From positions 62,001-126,000 of the forward strand of contig NZ_JAFKFX010000040.1 of the NCBI RefSeq assembly GCF_017308075.1: a stretch of DNA of 64,000 nt, in the 5' to 3' direction. The DNA is from Allobosea sp. GTDB taxonomy: Bacteria > Pseudomonadota > Alphaproteobacteria > Rhizobiales > Beijerinckiaceae. Both the position numbers and the translations under genes were made by a program. Shown here piece after piece: positions 54,420 through 63,008 of the stretch; within the stretch, counting starts at the first letter, position 1, and the number at the start of each line of letters is the position of its first letter. Under the pieces are notes generated by a model. It saw only the letters and a program-made list of their open reading frames with translations. It made no database searches and had not been told where the DNA came from.

Positions 54420-55832
54420 CTACTCGGCTGCCTGGGCTTGCGTGCCGGAAATCCAGCCGTCGAGTTCGACTTTCGCCCGCGCTGTCAGCGCCTGCTTGCG
54501 GGCGACGCTCTTGGCCGGGCCCTTCAGGCGCTTGCCATCCGGCCCATGCGTGGCCTGGCCCTCGATATGCGGGAACAGGCCGAAATTGATGTTCATCGGC
54601 TGGAAGGAGCGCGGCCCCTCGTCGATGGTGACGATGTGGCCGCCGGTGATGTGGTTGACCAGCGCCCCCAGAGCCGTCGTCGCCGGCGGCAATTCGAGCT
54701 CCCGGCCGAGGCGCTCGGCTGCAGCGAGGCGGCCGGTGAGCAGGCCGATCGCGGCGCTCTCGACATAGCCCTCGCAGCCGGTGATCTGCCCGGCGAAGCG
54801 CAGGCGCGGATCGGACTTGAGGCGCAGCGTCGGGTCGAGCAGCTTCGGCGAATTGAGATAGGTGTTGCGGTGGATGCCGCCGAGGCGCGCGAATTCGGCG
54901 TTCTGCAGGCCGGGGATCATCCGGAAGATCGAAGCCTGCTCGCCATATTTCAGCTTGGTCTGGAAGCCGCTCATGTTGAACAGCGTGCCGAGCGCATTGT
55001 CCTGGCGGAGCTGGACGACGGCATAGGCTTTGACCGTCGGGTTGTGCTTGTTGGTCAGGCCGACCGGTTTCATTGGTCCCCAGCGCAGCGTCTCGCGGCC
55101 GCGCTCGGCCATGACCTCGATCGGCAGGCAGCCGTCGAAATAGGGCGTGCCCTCCCATTCCTTGAATTCGGTCTTCTCGGCGGCGAGCAGCGCGTCGATG
55201 AAGGCCTCGTACTGGTCGCGGTCGAGCGGGCAGTTGATGTAGTCGGCTCCGGTGCCGCCGGGGCCCGGCTTGTCGTAGCGCGACTGGAACCAGGCGGTGT
55301 CCATGTCGATCGAGTCGAAATGGACGATCGGGGCGATGGCGTCGAAGAAGGCGAGCTCGTTTTCGCCCGTCAGCGACTTGATGCCCTCGGCCAGGGCCGG
55401 CGAGGTCAGCGGGCCGGTGGCGATGATGACCTTGTCCCATTCGGCCGGGGGCAGGCCGGCGATCTCGCCGCGGGCGATGGTGACTAGCGGATGCGCCTCG
55501 AGCGCCGCCGTCACCGCCTGCGAGAATCCGTCGCGGTCGACCGCGAGCGCACCGCCGGCCGGGACCTGATGGGCGTCGCCCTTGGCCATGATCAGCGAAT
55601 CGAGTCGGCGCATCTCCCAATGCAGCTGGCCGACCGCATTGCTCGTCGAATCATCGGAGCGGAAGGAATTGGAGCAGACCAGCTCGGCCAGCCCCTCTGT
55701 CTTGTGCGCGTCGGTGCCGCGCACCGGGCGCATCTCGTGCAGGATGACGGGAACGCCGGCCTGGGCGATCTGCCAGGCGGCTTCGGAGCCGGCGAGGCCG
55801 CCGCCGACGACGTGGATGGGTGAGGTGCTCAT
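54420..55832 (-). CDS. trmFO: Methylenetetrahydrofolate-tRNA-(uracil-5-)-methyltransferase TrmFO
   Basis: 470 aa FAD/folate-dependent enzyme that makes 5-methyluridine at position 54 of tRNA. FAD-binding [40 protein letters not shown], active-site cysteine region [15 protein letters not shown] and the C-terminal [20 protein letters not shown] and NHITGGH. Start ATG opposite 55832. The 294 bases downstream hold only a GGCGGCGCC stem at about 54365-54390. Confidence 0.95.
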   Translation of the reverse strand: MSTSPIHVVGGGLAGSEAAWQIAQAGVPVILHEMRPVRGTDAHKTEGLAELVCSNSFRSDDSTSNAVGQLHWEMRRLDSLIMAKGDAHQVPAGGALAVDRDGFSQAVTAALEAHPLVTIARGEIAGLPPAEWDKVIIATGPLTSPALAEGIKSLTGENELAFFDAIAPIVHFDSIDMDTAWFQSRYDKPGPGGTGADYINCPLDRDQYEAFIDALLAAEKTEFKEWEGTPYFDGCLPIEVMAERGRETLRWGPMKPVGLTNKHNPTVKAYAVVQLRQDNALGTLFNMSGFQTKLKYGEQASIFRMIPGLQNAEFARLGGIHRNTYLNSPKLLDPTLRLKSDPRLRFAGQITGCEGYVESAAIGLLTGRLAAAERLGRELELPPATTALGALVNHITGGHIVTIDEGPRSFQPMNINFGLFPHIEGQATHGPDGKRLKGPAKSVARKQALTARAKVELDGWISGTQAQAAE

Positions 55833-55891
55833 CGCCGCGATGTGTCCGCGCGCGCGCGGAAGGTCAAGGGGCAGGAGGCGTGTCAGGCCCC

Positions 55892-55924
55892 AAAACGCAA
55901 AATGCCCGCTCGAAAGCGGGCATT
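55892..55924 (-). terminator. Terminator of the DUF1127 gene
   Basis: Perfect 10-base stem AATGCCCGCT/AGCGGGCATT with a TTCG loop on the minus strand, followed by TTGCGTTTTG, about 60 bases after the stop. Confidence 0.8.
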
Positions 55925-55982
55925 CGCTCTTCGACCAGACCGAGGGGAGGACACGGTCCGGGAGAAATCAGGCGTCTTGTGT

Positions 55983-56138
55983 TCAGACCGCGGCGTGCGA
56001 GCGCGCGACGAACTGGATCTCGGAGCGCGACAGGCCGAGATCGTCGAGCTCGCGGTCGGTCAGACGGGACAGCTCACGGACGGTCTCGCGGTAGCGAAGA
56101 TAGGCGCGGATCTTGGCGGCGATCATGGTGACGAACAT
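55983..56138 (-). CDS. DUF1127-family small protein
   Basis: 51 aa: MFVTMIAAKIRAYLRYRETV then the classic DUF1127 ending RELSRLTDRELDDLGLSRSE. Short DUF1127 proteins are arginine-rich and affect small-RNA-linked and nutrient responses in Alphaproteobacteria. AGGAGA lies 7 bases before the ATG opposite 56138. Flanked by its own promoter region and terminator. Confidence 0.92.
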   Translation of the reverse strand: MFVTMIAAKIRAYLRYRETVRELSRLTDRELDDLGLSRSEIQFVARSHAAV

Positions 56139-56591
56139 GGTGGTTCTCCTTGTTATTGCAGGGCTCAACCCCTGACAGCGATGAATTCGTTGTGCACTGC
56201 ATATAGAGCGATCAGCCTGCTTATTGCAGGGGCTGTTCCATCAGTTCCGTTATGCTCTGGGTGCATGATGAATTAAGAGACCGTTTGGAAAGTTCCCCAG
56301 ACCCGCGCAGGGCGCTTAACAATTCGGTAGGAACTGTGAAATTCATGCCTTTAATCTAGGCAAATCAGGCGATCGGCGACGGCGCTCGAAGGGATTGCCG
56401 AAATATGCGTCGAAATGCCCGGATCCGCCATGCGATGTTGCGCCGCAATATGGTTAGGGCCGGCGCAGCCGCCGAAAGAGGGCGTTCACCATGACGGGTT
56501 TCGCATATGCGATATGGTCGCGAGGGCGCCGTTCGGCAATGACAGGCCCGGCCTCGCAAGCGGGAGGCGAGGGCGCGGCAGGAGAGGGCGA
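56139..56591. other. Intergenic region with DUF1127 promoter candidate
   Basis: 453 bases between the divergent DUF1127 and ceramidase-like genes. On the minus strand CTATAT at 56201-56206 is a plausible -10 box for the DUF1127 gene. An 11-base segment TTATTGCAGGG occurs twice (56153 and 56221), flanking the predicted start region. The rest holds frames without family character; the ceramidase-like frame is open to 56415 but without conservation there. Confidence 0.45.
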
Positions 56592-57254
56592 ATGGGCAGC
56601 TATGGCTATTGCGAGCGCACGGATCCGTCGTTCTGGGCCGAGCCGCTGAATGCGTGGAGCAACGGTGCCTTCCTGCTTGCTGCGCTGGCCGGTCTGATTC
56701 TGCTGTGGCGTGTGCGCCGCGCCGACTGGCCGGTCGCCATCTTGATTGCCCTGGTCTTCGCCATCGCACTCGGCTCGTTCCTGTTTCACACCATGCCGCG
56801 GCGCTGGACACTGCTGGCCGATGTCGTGCCGATCCAGCTCTTCGCCTTCTTCTATTTCGGGCTGGCGCTAAGACGCTTCTTCAGAGCGTCGGCGGCGGGC
56901 GCGATCCTCGGCACGCTCTTCTTCCTGGCCGCCTCCTCGGCGCTGGCGGCGCTTCTCGCGCTCTGGCTGCCGCCGGTGCTGCGTGGCTCCACCGGCTATG
57001 CCGGCTTCGTGTTCGCTCTGTTTGGAGTTGCGGCAGGGCTCGCGCTGCGCGGACAAGCCGGCGCTACCGCCTGCCAGATCGGGCTGGCCGGCCTCGTCTT
57101 CACGCTGTCCCTGACTCTGCGCTCGCTCGATGGCGTGCTCTGCCAGCATGTGCCGCTCGGGCTGCACTGGGCCTGGCATCTGCTCAATGCGGCCGTGCTC
57201 TACCTGCTGCTGCGTGCTGCGATCACGTATCGCAGCTCATCTCGCAACATCTAG
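56592..57254 (+). CDS. Ceramidase-like (CREST superfamily) membrane protein
   Basis: 220 aa with seven hydrophobic segments. The N-terminus MGSYGYCERTDPSFWAEPLN with NAWSNGAFLLAALAGL, the periplasm-facing GSFLFHTMPRRWTLLADVVP and the C-terminal HVPLGLHWAWHLLNAAVLY carry the Asp/His pattern of alkaline ceramidase-like hydrolases, which use zinc held by histidines (FHT, LHWAWH) to cleave amide bonds in lipids. The bacterial substrate is unknown. Start ATG at 56592 with GGAGAGGGCG before it. Confidence 0.82.
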   Translation: MGSYGYCERTDPSFWAEPLNAWSNGAFLLAALAGLILLWRVRRADWPVAILIALVFAIALGSFLFHTMPRRWTLLADVVPIQLFAFFYFGLALRRFFRASAAGAILGTLFFLAASSALAALLALWLPPVLRGSTGYAGFVFALFGVAAGLALRGQAGATACQIGLAGLVFTLSLTLRSLDGVLCQHVPLGLHWAWHLLNAAVLYLLLRAAITYRSSSRNI

Positions 57255-57275
57255 GCGTTCGCCGCCGTCGGCCGT

Positions 57276-57518
57276 TCAGCGCACGACGACCACGCCGCGG
57301 CGCGCCGGCACGACGACGGTGCCGCGGCGGGCAGGGGCGACCACGACCGGGGCCGGGCGGCGGACCGCGGCCGCGCCGCGCGGTCCGGCGCAGGCGGCGC
57401 CACGAACGCCGCGGGCGCAGACGACGGCATCCGCCGGTGTCGAGACGGCCGGCGCCAGCGCGAGAAAGCCGCCGGCGGAAACGGTGAGCAGGGTCGCTAG
57501 CTTCAGAAGGCTGTGCAT
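57276..57518 (-). CDS. Small exported hypothetical protein with Val/Arg repeats
   Basis: 80 aa. Signal peptide (LLKLATLLTVSAGGFLALAP) followed by two cysteines (VVCARGVRGAACAGPRG) and a tail with an internal repeat APARRGTVVVPARRGVVVV. GGAGAG lies 8 bases upstream of the ATG opposite 57518. No family recognised beyond the common exported Cys/Arg small proteins of Hyphomicrobiales. Function unknown. Confidence 0.65.
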   Translation of the reverse strand: MHSLLKLATLLTVSAGGFLALAPAVSTPADAVVCARGVRGAACAGPRGAAAVRRPAPVVVAPARRGTVVVPARRGVVVVR

Positions 57519-57652
57519 GGCGGCATCTCTCCGTTTCGGGGATGGTGAGCCTTGTTTCCTGCGCCGCGGCAACTGGCGGCGCTGCATCTGATGGTCTGCC
57601 CCGCTCTGGTGTTCCGCAAGGGAATTCAGTCTCGCTCAGGCTGCCAGGGCAC

Positions 57653-57694
57653 TTGACAATGTGTGATTTGTTATATAACAAGTAAATTATATAA
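57653..57694 (+). promoter_or_regulatory. ArsR promoter/operator
   Basis: TTGACA at 57653-57658, then the perfect 14-base palindrome TTGTTATATAACAA at 57668-57681 covering the -10 region, and a second palindrome TTATATAA at 57687-57694. The placement is typical for autorepression by the ArsR-type protein encoded immediately downstream. Confidence 0.7.
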
Positions 57695-57704
57695 GGAGAT
57701 GGAT

Positions 57705-58043
57705 ATGAATGGGCTCGATGCCGCCTTTTCGGCGCTCGCCGATCCGACCCGACGGGCGATCCTAGCGCGATTGGCGCTGGGTGAGACCACGGTGATGGAG
57801 CTCGCCCGGCCGTTCGAGATGACCCAGCCCGCGGTATCGCGGCATCTCAAGGTGCTCGAGGAGGCGGGGCTGATCATCCGGCGCGTCGAGGGCACGAAGC
57901 GGCCCTGCAGCCTGGCGCCGACGGCGCTGAACGAGATCGACCAGTGGCTCGGAATGCTGCGCGGGGCACTGGAGGCGAATTACGACCGGCTGGACGCGGT
58001 TCTGGCCGAGATGGAGCCCGGCAAGGAGATGGATGGCAGATGA
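57705..58043 (+). CDS. ArsR-family transcriptional regulator (SdpR-like)
   Basis: 112 aa winged-helix repressor: FSALADPTRRAILARLALGE, then recognition helix MTQPAVSRHLKVLEEAGLII and wing RRVEGTKRPCSLAP. It lacks the CVC metal motif, so it belongs to the metal-independent group usually paired with an AHSA1/SRPBCC protein, as here. The ATG at 57705 is 6 bases after AAGGAG; an ATG at 57699 abuts that site and is too close. It overlaps the next gene by four bases. Confidence 0.93.
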   Translation: MNGLDAAFSALADPTRRAILARLALGETTVMELARPFEMTQPAVSRHLKVLEEAGLIIRRVEGTKRPCSLAPTALNEIDQWLGMLRGALEANYDRLDAVLAEMEPGKEMDGR

Positions 58044-58507
58044 GCGGACTTACCCTCGAGACCGAAGGCGACACCCATGTCGTCGTCACCCGCCGCTTCA
58101 GGGCTTCGCCCGAGGCGGTCTATCGCGCGCATACCGAGCCGGAGCTGATCCAGAAATGGCTGCTCGGGCCGGATGGCTGGAGCATGCCGGTCTGCATCAA
58201 CGAGGCGCGGGCCGGCGGCCGCATCCGCTATGAATGGAGCGACGGCAACGGCAATGGTCTCGTCCTCACCGGGGAATATGTTTCGCTCGAGCCGTTCGGC
58301 CGTATCGTCCATGTCGAGCGCTTTCACATGCCGGACCCGACGCCGGACAATCACGTCGAGACCCGCTTCGAAGCGGATGGAGCTGGCACGCTGATGACCA
58401 TGCGTATGACCTTGCCGGACAGTGCGACCCGCGCCGCCATGCTGGCGACCGGTATGGAGGACGGCATGGAGGCGAGCTACGCCCGGCTTGACGCCGTGGC
58501 TGGCTGA
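58040..58507 (+). CDS. SRPBCC (AHSA1-like) domain protein
   Basis: 155 aa START-like fold protein. Features: VVVTRRFRASPEAVYRAHTE, LIQKWLLGPDGWSMPVC, GRIRYEWSDGNG and VETRFEADGAGTLMTMRM, typical of the Aha1/CalC-like family that binds hydrophobic ligands. Start ATG at 58040 overlaps the arsR-type gene stop (ATGA). The pair is probably an autoregulated operon ending at the hairpin at 58541. Confidence 0.92.
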   Translation: MSGLTLETEGDTHVVVTRRFRASPEAVYRAHTEPELIQKWLLGPDGWSMPVCINEARAGGRIRYEWSDGNGNGLVLTGEYVSLEPFGRIVHVERFHMPDPTPDNHVETRFEADGAGTLMTMRMTLPDSATRAAMLATGMEDGMEASYARLDAVAG

Positions 58508-58540
58508 TTCTGTTCGCTTTCGGCGCGGTGTTCAGCACTT

Positions 58541-58573
58541 GGACGGGGCCTTCGCGGCCCTGTCCTCCTTTTG
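58541..58573 (+). terminator. Terminator after SRPBCC gene
   Basis: Stem GGACGGGGCC/GGCCCTGTCC with loop TTCGC followed by TCCTTTTGG, 33 bases after the stop. Confidence 0.75.
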
Positions 58574-58677
58574 GCTGGGCCCGCAGCCCTGCGTTTCCCG
58601 CACTGCCCCAAGACGGTCCGGTCGGTTGACCCTTGGGGAGGGCGTCGACAAGCTCCCGCAAAACACAGGGGGAAGCG

Positions 58678-59352
58678 ATGTCCGACTTGGCTGCCACATT
58701 CGATCTGAAATCTCTGAAGACCCGACTCTATTCAGCCGTGCTTTCGGACGTGCTCGACCAGCTCGGCTATCCGAACCAGGCGGTGAAGCCTTTCGTCCGG
58801 CCGGTCGACGACAATGCGGTGCTCTGCGGCTTCGCCCGGACCGGCCTCTACATGAAGCGCTATCACCTGCCGGAAGGGCATAATCCCTACGCGCTCGAAA
58901 TGGACCTGATCGACAGCCTGAAGCCCGGTGAGATCCCGGTCCTGGCCTGCGACGGGCCGACCGACCGGATCGCGCCCTGGGGCGAATTGCTGACCACCGC
59001 CTCGATGGTGCGCAAGGCGGCGGGCTGCCTGACCGACGGGCTGGTGCGCGATGTCCGCCGCATCCGCGAACTCGGCTTCCCGCTCTTTCACGGTGGCATC
59101 GGCCCGCTCGACACCAAGGGCCGGGCCGAGATGATGGCAGCCGACGAGCCGGTCGAGGTCGCCGGCGCCCGTGTCGAGCCCGGCGATTTCATCTTCGGCG
59201 ATGTCGACGGCGTCGTGATCGTGCCACGGAAGATCGCGGCCGAGGCGGTCAAGCTTGCCCTCGAGAAGATCGAGGCCGAGGACAGCACGCGCGACGAGCT
59301 GCTGGCGGGCGCCAGCCTGCGCTCGGTGTTCGAGCGTCACGGCGTGCTCTGA
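58678..59352 (+). CDS. RraA-like aldolase/decarboxylase-family protein, second copy
   Basis: 224 aa, family of 4-hydroxy-4-methyl-2-oxoglutarate aldolase/oxaloacetate decarboxylase. Motifs: RLYSAVLSDVLDQLGYPNQA, WGELLTTASMVRKAAGCLTD, catalytic GLVRDVRRIRELGFPLFHGG and GDFIFGDVDGVVIVPRK. It shares the fold but little sequence with the copy at 34933-35622, so they are likely to differ in substrate. Start ATG at 58678 with GGGGGAAGCG upstream. Alone on its transcript. Confidence 0.86.
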   Translation: MSDLAATFDLKSLKTRLYSAVLSDVLDQLGYPNQAVKPFVRPVDDNAVLCGFARTGLYMKRYHLPEGHNPYALEMDLIDSLKPGEIPVLACDGPTDRIAPWGELLTTASMVRKAAGCLTDGLVRDVRRIRELGFPLFHGGIGPLDTKGRAEMMAADEPVEVAGARVEPGDFIFGDVDGVVIVPRKIAAEAVKLALEKIEAEDSTRDELLAGASLRSVFERHGVL

Positions 59353-59360
59353 ATCTACAC

Positions 59361-59452
59361 GTCATGCTCGCCCTCGGTGGCGAGCATCCACGTCCTAGAC
59401 ACCGCTTTCGATCAGTGAAGACGTGGATGGTCGGGGCAAGCCCGACCATGGC
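59361..59452. repeat. Family B repeat, copy 4
   Basis: GTCATGCTCGCCCTCGGTGG ... CCCGACCATGGC, 92 bases between convergent genes. The right end is imperfect (ATGGC instead of ATGAC). Confidence 0.8.
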
Positions 59453-59475
59453 GGAAGGGTGTTTGGCGGCTGCCG

Positions 59476-59976
59476 TCAGCTGCAGCGGTCGAGCAGGCGC
59501 GAGGCGGCGGTGACGCCATCGAGCGAGAAGGTGTAGCTGGTGTCGTTGCCGCGGGCGGAGGTCGCCTCCAGCACCATGGACGAGCCGGCCCTCATCGCCG
59601 CGAGCAGATCGCTCTCGCGCTCCAACCGATTCAGCCAGGCGCCCTTGCCGAGCGTCAGCATCTGGAATTCCGCATCGCCGATGGTGATGCGGACCACCGA
59701 ATCCTTGGCGAATTCATAGCCGGTCTGGAAGCTGGTCTCGGTGTTGCTTGCCTTGCCATCGCTGGTCTGCACGAAGAAGAATACGTCCCCGTGCCGAAGC
59801 TGTTCCGGTTTTGCTGTTGTCGGAACACTCGAGATGTAGCAACGCTGGCTATTGCCGTTCTGATAGGACGCAGCGTTCCAATCCTTGAACTGCCCCATGG
59901 ACTTGGCGGGGCTAGCCTGTGCCGTGCCGGCAGCGGCAAGAAGCAGGATCACCGCTGGCACCGTCAGTTTCATCAT
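59476..59976 (-). CDS. Invasion-associated locus B (IalB)-like exported protein
   Basis: 166 aa. Signal peptide MMKLTVPAVILLLAAAGTAQ, then FKDWNAASYQNGNSQRCYIS, VVRITIGDAEFQMLTLGKGA, AMRAGSSMVLEATSARG and a C-terminal cysteine, the pattern of the IalB/PF06776-like exported proteins named from Bartonella. The function of the family in free-living species is unknown. Start ATG opposite 59976 with GGAGATGAAG before it. Confidence 0.8.
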   Translation of the reverse strand: MMKLTVPAVILLLAAAGTAQASPAKSMGQFKDWNAASYQNGNSQRCYISSVPTTAKPEQLRHGDVFFFVQTSDGKASNTETSFQTGYEFAKDSVVRITIGDAEFQMLTLGKGAWLNRLERESDLLAAMRAGSSMVLEATSARGNDTSYTFSLDGVTAASRLLDRCS

Positions 59977-60070
59977 GGCTTCATCTCCTTTTCCTGCGCA
60001 AGGGATGAAACCTCGGAGATTAACGAGGCGTAAAAAAGATCGTCAAAAATGCGTGGGGTGACGATCCGCG

Positions 60071-60895
60071 TCAGGGGGACGGGGCTGCTGCGATGCGGGC
60101 CAGCGCGGCCTGCCACTGGTCGTCGTCGAGCACGATCCCGAAGCGGTTTTCGAGCGCCCGGCGCAGCGCGGCGTCGTCTGCGATCTGCTCCGGTAGCGAG
60201 GCTTCGCCGAGCCGGTGCTCGGTCAGCCGGCGGTCGAGCAGGGTCAGGCGGCCATGCGGCAGGATGCGGGCGGCGCGCAAGGTGAAGGTGAAGGCCGAGG
60301 TCGGATGGGTCGCGACATAATGGTTCGCCACCACCTCGTCGATCGCCGGCACCGGCTGCAGCGTGAAGCGGTAGAGCAGGCGCCATTCGCCCGATATCTC
60401 GGCACGCAGCCACCAGTCCTCGCCGCCGCGGTCGAGCCGGTAGGGCTCGTGTGGCGTCTTCTGCGGGGCGCCTTCGGCGAGGCGCAGCGGCCCGGTCAGC
60501 GTCATGCCGCCGAAGCCGACATCGGCGATCAGATCCTCGCCCTCGCAGATGACGCGCAGCAGCTTGTGGGTGCGGGCAACCTGCGCATCCTCGGCTTGGC
60601 CCATCAGCACGCGTCCGCCGAGCGCCGTCACCGGAAAGCCGAAGGCCTCGAGCACCGCATGGAACAGGGTGTTGTGCTCGAAGCAGTAGCCGCCGCGCCG
60701 CTCGCGGACGAGCTTGGCGAAGACCTCCTTCAGCGCGATGCGCACGCCGCGGCCGGCGAGTGCGTCGAAATTCTCGAAGGGGATCGCCTGCGGGTGCAGG
60801 AAATGCAGCCGCGCCAGCGCCACCCGGGTCGGCGCGACCTCGCCATCATAGCCGATGCGGGCGAGATAGGCGGAAAGATCGGCCGGGGCGAGCAT
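60071..60895 (-). CDS. nat: Arylamine N-acetyltransferase
   Basis: 274 aa enzyme transferring acetyl from acetyl-CoA to arylamines and hydrazines. The catalytic triad is complete: C71 in RRGGYCFEHN, H110 in ARTHKLLRV and D125 in LIADVGFGG. Start ATG opposite 60895 (MLAPADLSAYLARIG). The cytochrome c gene lies 7 bases upstream on the same strand, so they may be co-transcribed. Confidence 0.95.
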   Translation of the reverse strand: MLAPADLSAYLARIGYDGEVAPTRVALARLHFLHPQAIPFENFDALAGRGVRIALKEVFAKLVRERRGGYCFEHNTLFHAVLEAFGFPVTALGGRVLMGQAEDAQVARTHKLLRVICEGEDLIADVGFGGMTLTGPLRLAEGAPQKTPHEPYRLDRGGEDWWLRAEISGEWRLLYRFTLQPVPAIDEVVANHYVATHPTSAFTFTLRAARILPHGRLTLLDRRLTEHRLGEASLPEQIADDAALRRALENRFGIVLDDDQWQAALARIAAAPSP

Positions 60896-60902
60896 GGTTG
60901 CC

Positions 60903-61217
60903 TCAGCGCGGCGGCAGGGCGGCGTAATAGGCCGCGATCGCCGCGACCTCCTGTACCGTCATATGGCGGGCCATGAAGCGCATCTCCTTGTGCGGGCGCT
61001 TGCCGGCGCGGAAAGCCATCATCTGGTTGAACAGGTATTTCTCGTTCTGCCCGGCGAGATGCGGCACCTCGGTATCGCGCGCGATGCCGTCCTCGCCATG
61101 GCAATAGGCGCATTGCTCGATCGGCGACGCGCGCGGCTCGGCCATTGCCGGAGCGGCGCCCGTAGCCAGCACCACTGCCGCGGCCCAGTGCCGCACGCTC
61201 CGATATCGTCCCGTCAA
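60903..61217 (-). CDS. Class I cytochrome c, small exported
   Basis: 104 aa. Signal peptide (WAAAVVLATGAAPAMA), heme-binding CAYCH near residue 36 and a distal methionine among FMARHM. Resembles the c4/c553-type monoheme domains that shuttle electrons in the periplasm. No ATG start exists: TTG opposite 61217 is preceded by GGGGGA and is preferred; GTG at 61196 is possible. The stop is followed 7 bases on by the nat start. Confidence 0.82.
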   Translation of the reverse strand: MTGRYRSVRHWAAAVVLATGAAPAMAEPRASPIEQCAYCHGEDGIARDTEVPHLAGQNEKYLFNQMMAFRAGKRPHKEMRFMARHMTVQEVAAIAAYYAALPPR

Positions 61218-61342
61218 CGTTCGAATCCCCCGCTTGTCGTTGCGGCGAGATTAGACGGGCGGAGGGTAAATAAAACCGCTTCTTCGGACTGCGAGCGCGA
61301 TGGCACGGTCGACAAGGCCCCGCGGGGAGCGGCGCGCTGCCC

Positions 61343-61370
61343 TTGACTTGATTAGGACTCCTAATAAAAT
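61343..61370 (+). promoter_or_regulatory. Promoter with perfect palindromic operator
   Basis: TTGACT (61343-61348) and TAAAAT (61365-61370) are 16 bases apart. The spacer is occupied by the perfect dyad ATTAGGA-C-TCCTAAT (61351-61365), an ideal repressor site for the gene at 61500. No regulator gene is adjacent. Confidence 0.6.
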
Positions 61371-61499
61371 TTCGACCCGTCCCGAGCTTCCGGGCCGGAC
61401 CTTGCCGCATGGAGCGGCGGGCCGGCCCCAGAAGGCGGCGGGCGTCGACTGCCATCGGCGCCCGCCTGTGAGAAAACCCCGCGAAACAGGAGAAATCCC

Positions 61500-62045
61500 A
61501 TGGCACGAGTTAATCTTGTCGATCCCGGCACCGCAAGCGGCGAGGCCGGCGCGCTGCTCAAGGACATCGACCAGGCCTTTGGCGTGACGCCGAACATGTT
61601 CCGCGCCGTCGCCAATTCGCCGGCGGCGCTGAAGAGCATCTGGGGCTCGTTCGGTGCGCTCGGCCAGGGCCGGATCGACGCGAAGCTCGGCGAGCAGATC
61701 GCGGTGGCGATCGCCGATCGCAATGCCTGCGAATACTGCCTCTCGGCCCATACTGCGCTCGGCCGCAAGGCCGGGGCGAGCGCCGAGGAGATGGCGCAGG
61801 CCCAGGCCGGCCGCTCGGCCGATCCGAAGACGCAGGCGGCGCTCGCCTTCGCCCTCAAGGTGGTCGAGAACCGCGCCGCCGTCGCCGAGGCGGATGTCGC
61901 GGCGCTGCGCCAGGCCGGCTTCGACGATGGCGCGATCGTCGAGATCCTCGCCCATGTCGCGCTCAACCTGTTCACCAACTACGTCAACGTCGCGCTCGAT
62001 GTGCCGCTCGACTTCCCGGCGGTGAAGCTGCGCAAGGCGGCCTGA
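61500..62045 (+). CDS. Carboxymuconolactone decarboxylase/AhpD-like protein
   Basis: 181 aa, all-helical AhpD fold. The redox motif is NACEYCLSAHT (Cys-x-x-Cys-x-x-x-His), so an alkylhydroperoxidase-like activity is more likely than lactone decarboxylation. Flanking IAVAIADRNACEY and AALRQAGFDDGAIVEILAHV are typical. Start ATG at 61500 after AGGAGAAAT. Single gene under the palindrome-containing promoter at 61343. Confidence 0.9.
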   Translation: MARVNLVDPGTASGEAGALLKDIDQAFGVTPNMFRAVANSPAALKSIWGSFGALGQGRIDAKLGEQIAVAIADRNACEYCLSAHTALGRKAGASAEEMAQAQAGRSADPKTQAALAFALKVVENRAAVAEADVAALRQAGFDDGAIVEILAHVALNLFTNYVNVALDVPLDFPAVKLRKAA

Positions 62046-62834
62046 GCCGAGGCGGGCTCCGGAAGCGCCGGGGCCCGCGTATCCACAAAGGCGGCGGAAC
62101 CGGAACGGAAAACCCTCTCCTGTAAGGAGAGGGCAGGGTGAGGTGTACGCGCTCGGACCAGTTTGCGTCGCGCTGACCGCGGCGATGTCGACGCCAGCGA
62201 TCTCTCCCGAACACCTCACCCCTTCCCCTCTCCACTGATCTCGGGCTTGCCCGAGATCAGCACTCAGAGTGATCGAAGTCGGGTAGGCCCGACTTTGATG
62301 CAGGAGAGGGGTTCTCTATCGCGCTTCCCGCACCCTTTGCTTAGAGCACGCGCCAATCCCGCCCGCAGGCCTGCCTGCGGGCGCTGACACATACGGGGCT
62401 GGCGGAGCGCCGCGAGGCGCGTCGAGTAGCATCCGCTTCCGTTGAGCCAGGAAGCGGCGCGGATGAAGCCTCATCCGCACGCCCCGTGGCGCTCCGCCTT
62501 CGGCGATTTTAAGTCTCCGGGCCGCGCTTCTGCGAAGCCGGCTGCTGGCCGGGCCGCGATGCCGTTGGAAGCCAGGTCCCCTCTTCGGGGCGTCGCTCCC
62601 TCAGCGCAATCGCGATGGCCGCTGCAGCCGCTTCATCTAGCGAGCTCCTCGCGCAGGGATCGTAGTGTCCCCAGGTCGGTTCCCGAAGCCTCCCGGGAGC
62701 AGGGCGTAACCCCCGCCCGCAGGCGCCGACCCTCACCCAGCCTCTGGCATACCTCCGGACGGCCGCCCCGTATGGGTGATGGGCGAGGGGATTGTACGGG
62801 AGGTTTTGCGGGCGGGGATAAATTCGCCTCAACC
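62046..62834. other. Gene-free, repeat-dense stretch
   Basis: About 790 bases with no supported gene. It holds a family A-like element (about 62112-62236) whose right half is interrupted by stems GATCTCGGGC/GCCCGAGATC and AGTCGGG/CCCGACT, an unrepeated GC-rich stretch, and one copy of repeat E (62682-62793). An open frame crosses it in phase with the downstream GIY-YIG gene but looks non-coding. Confidence 0.6.
62682..62793. repeat. Repeat E, copy 1
   Basis: About 110 bases from CCGAAGCCTCCCGGGA to ATGGGTGATGGGCGAGGGGA. The segment CCTCTGGCATACCTCCGGAC and the following bases are identical in copy 2 at 63627-63729. It directly precedes a family B element in both cases. Confidence 0.8.
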
Positions 62835-62963
62835 GTCATGGTCGCCCTTGTGGCGACCATCCACGTCTTCGCGCCGGAACGACTGCGCGAGCGGCGTTTC
62901 GCAGGCTGGCGGCTGCCATTTGCGTCGCAAGGCGTGGATGGTCGGGACAAGCCCGACCATGAC
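62835..62963. repeat. Family B repeat, copy 5 (left flank of second GIY-YIG gene)
   Basis: 129 bases, GTCATGGTCGCCCTTGTGGC ... CCCGACCATGAC, longer than copies 1-4 because of an extended centre (GCGCCGGAACGAC ... TTGCGTCGCAAGG). Confidence 0.88.
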
Positions 62964-63008
62964 GATGGAGCCCTTGTCGATACCATGGCGTCACCGCATC
63001 CTGACGCC

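Noticed and set aside
61251-62219. 322-aa minus-strand frame over the AhpD-like gene
   Set aside because: Antisense shadow; the plus-strand frame contains the clear CxxCxxxH motif and a ribosome-binding site.
62442-63008. In-frame upstream extension of the second GIY-YIG gene
   Set aside because: It translates repeats E and B, has no ribosome-binding site and is absent from the otherwise similar copy 1; the internal ATG at 63009 gives a family-length protein.
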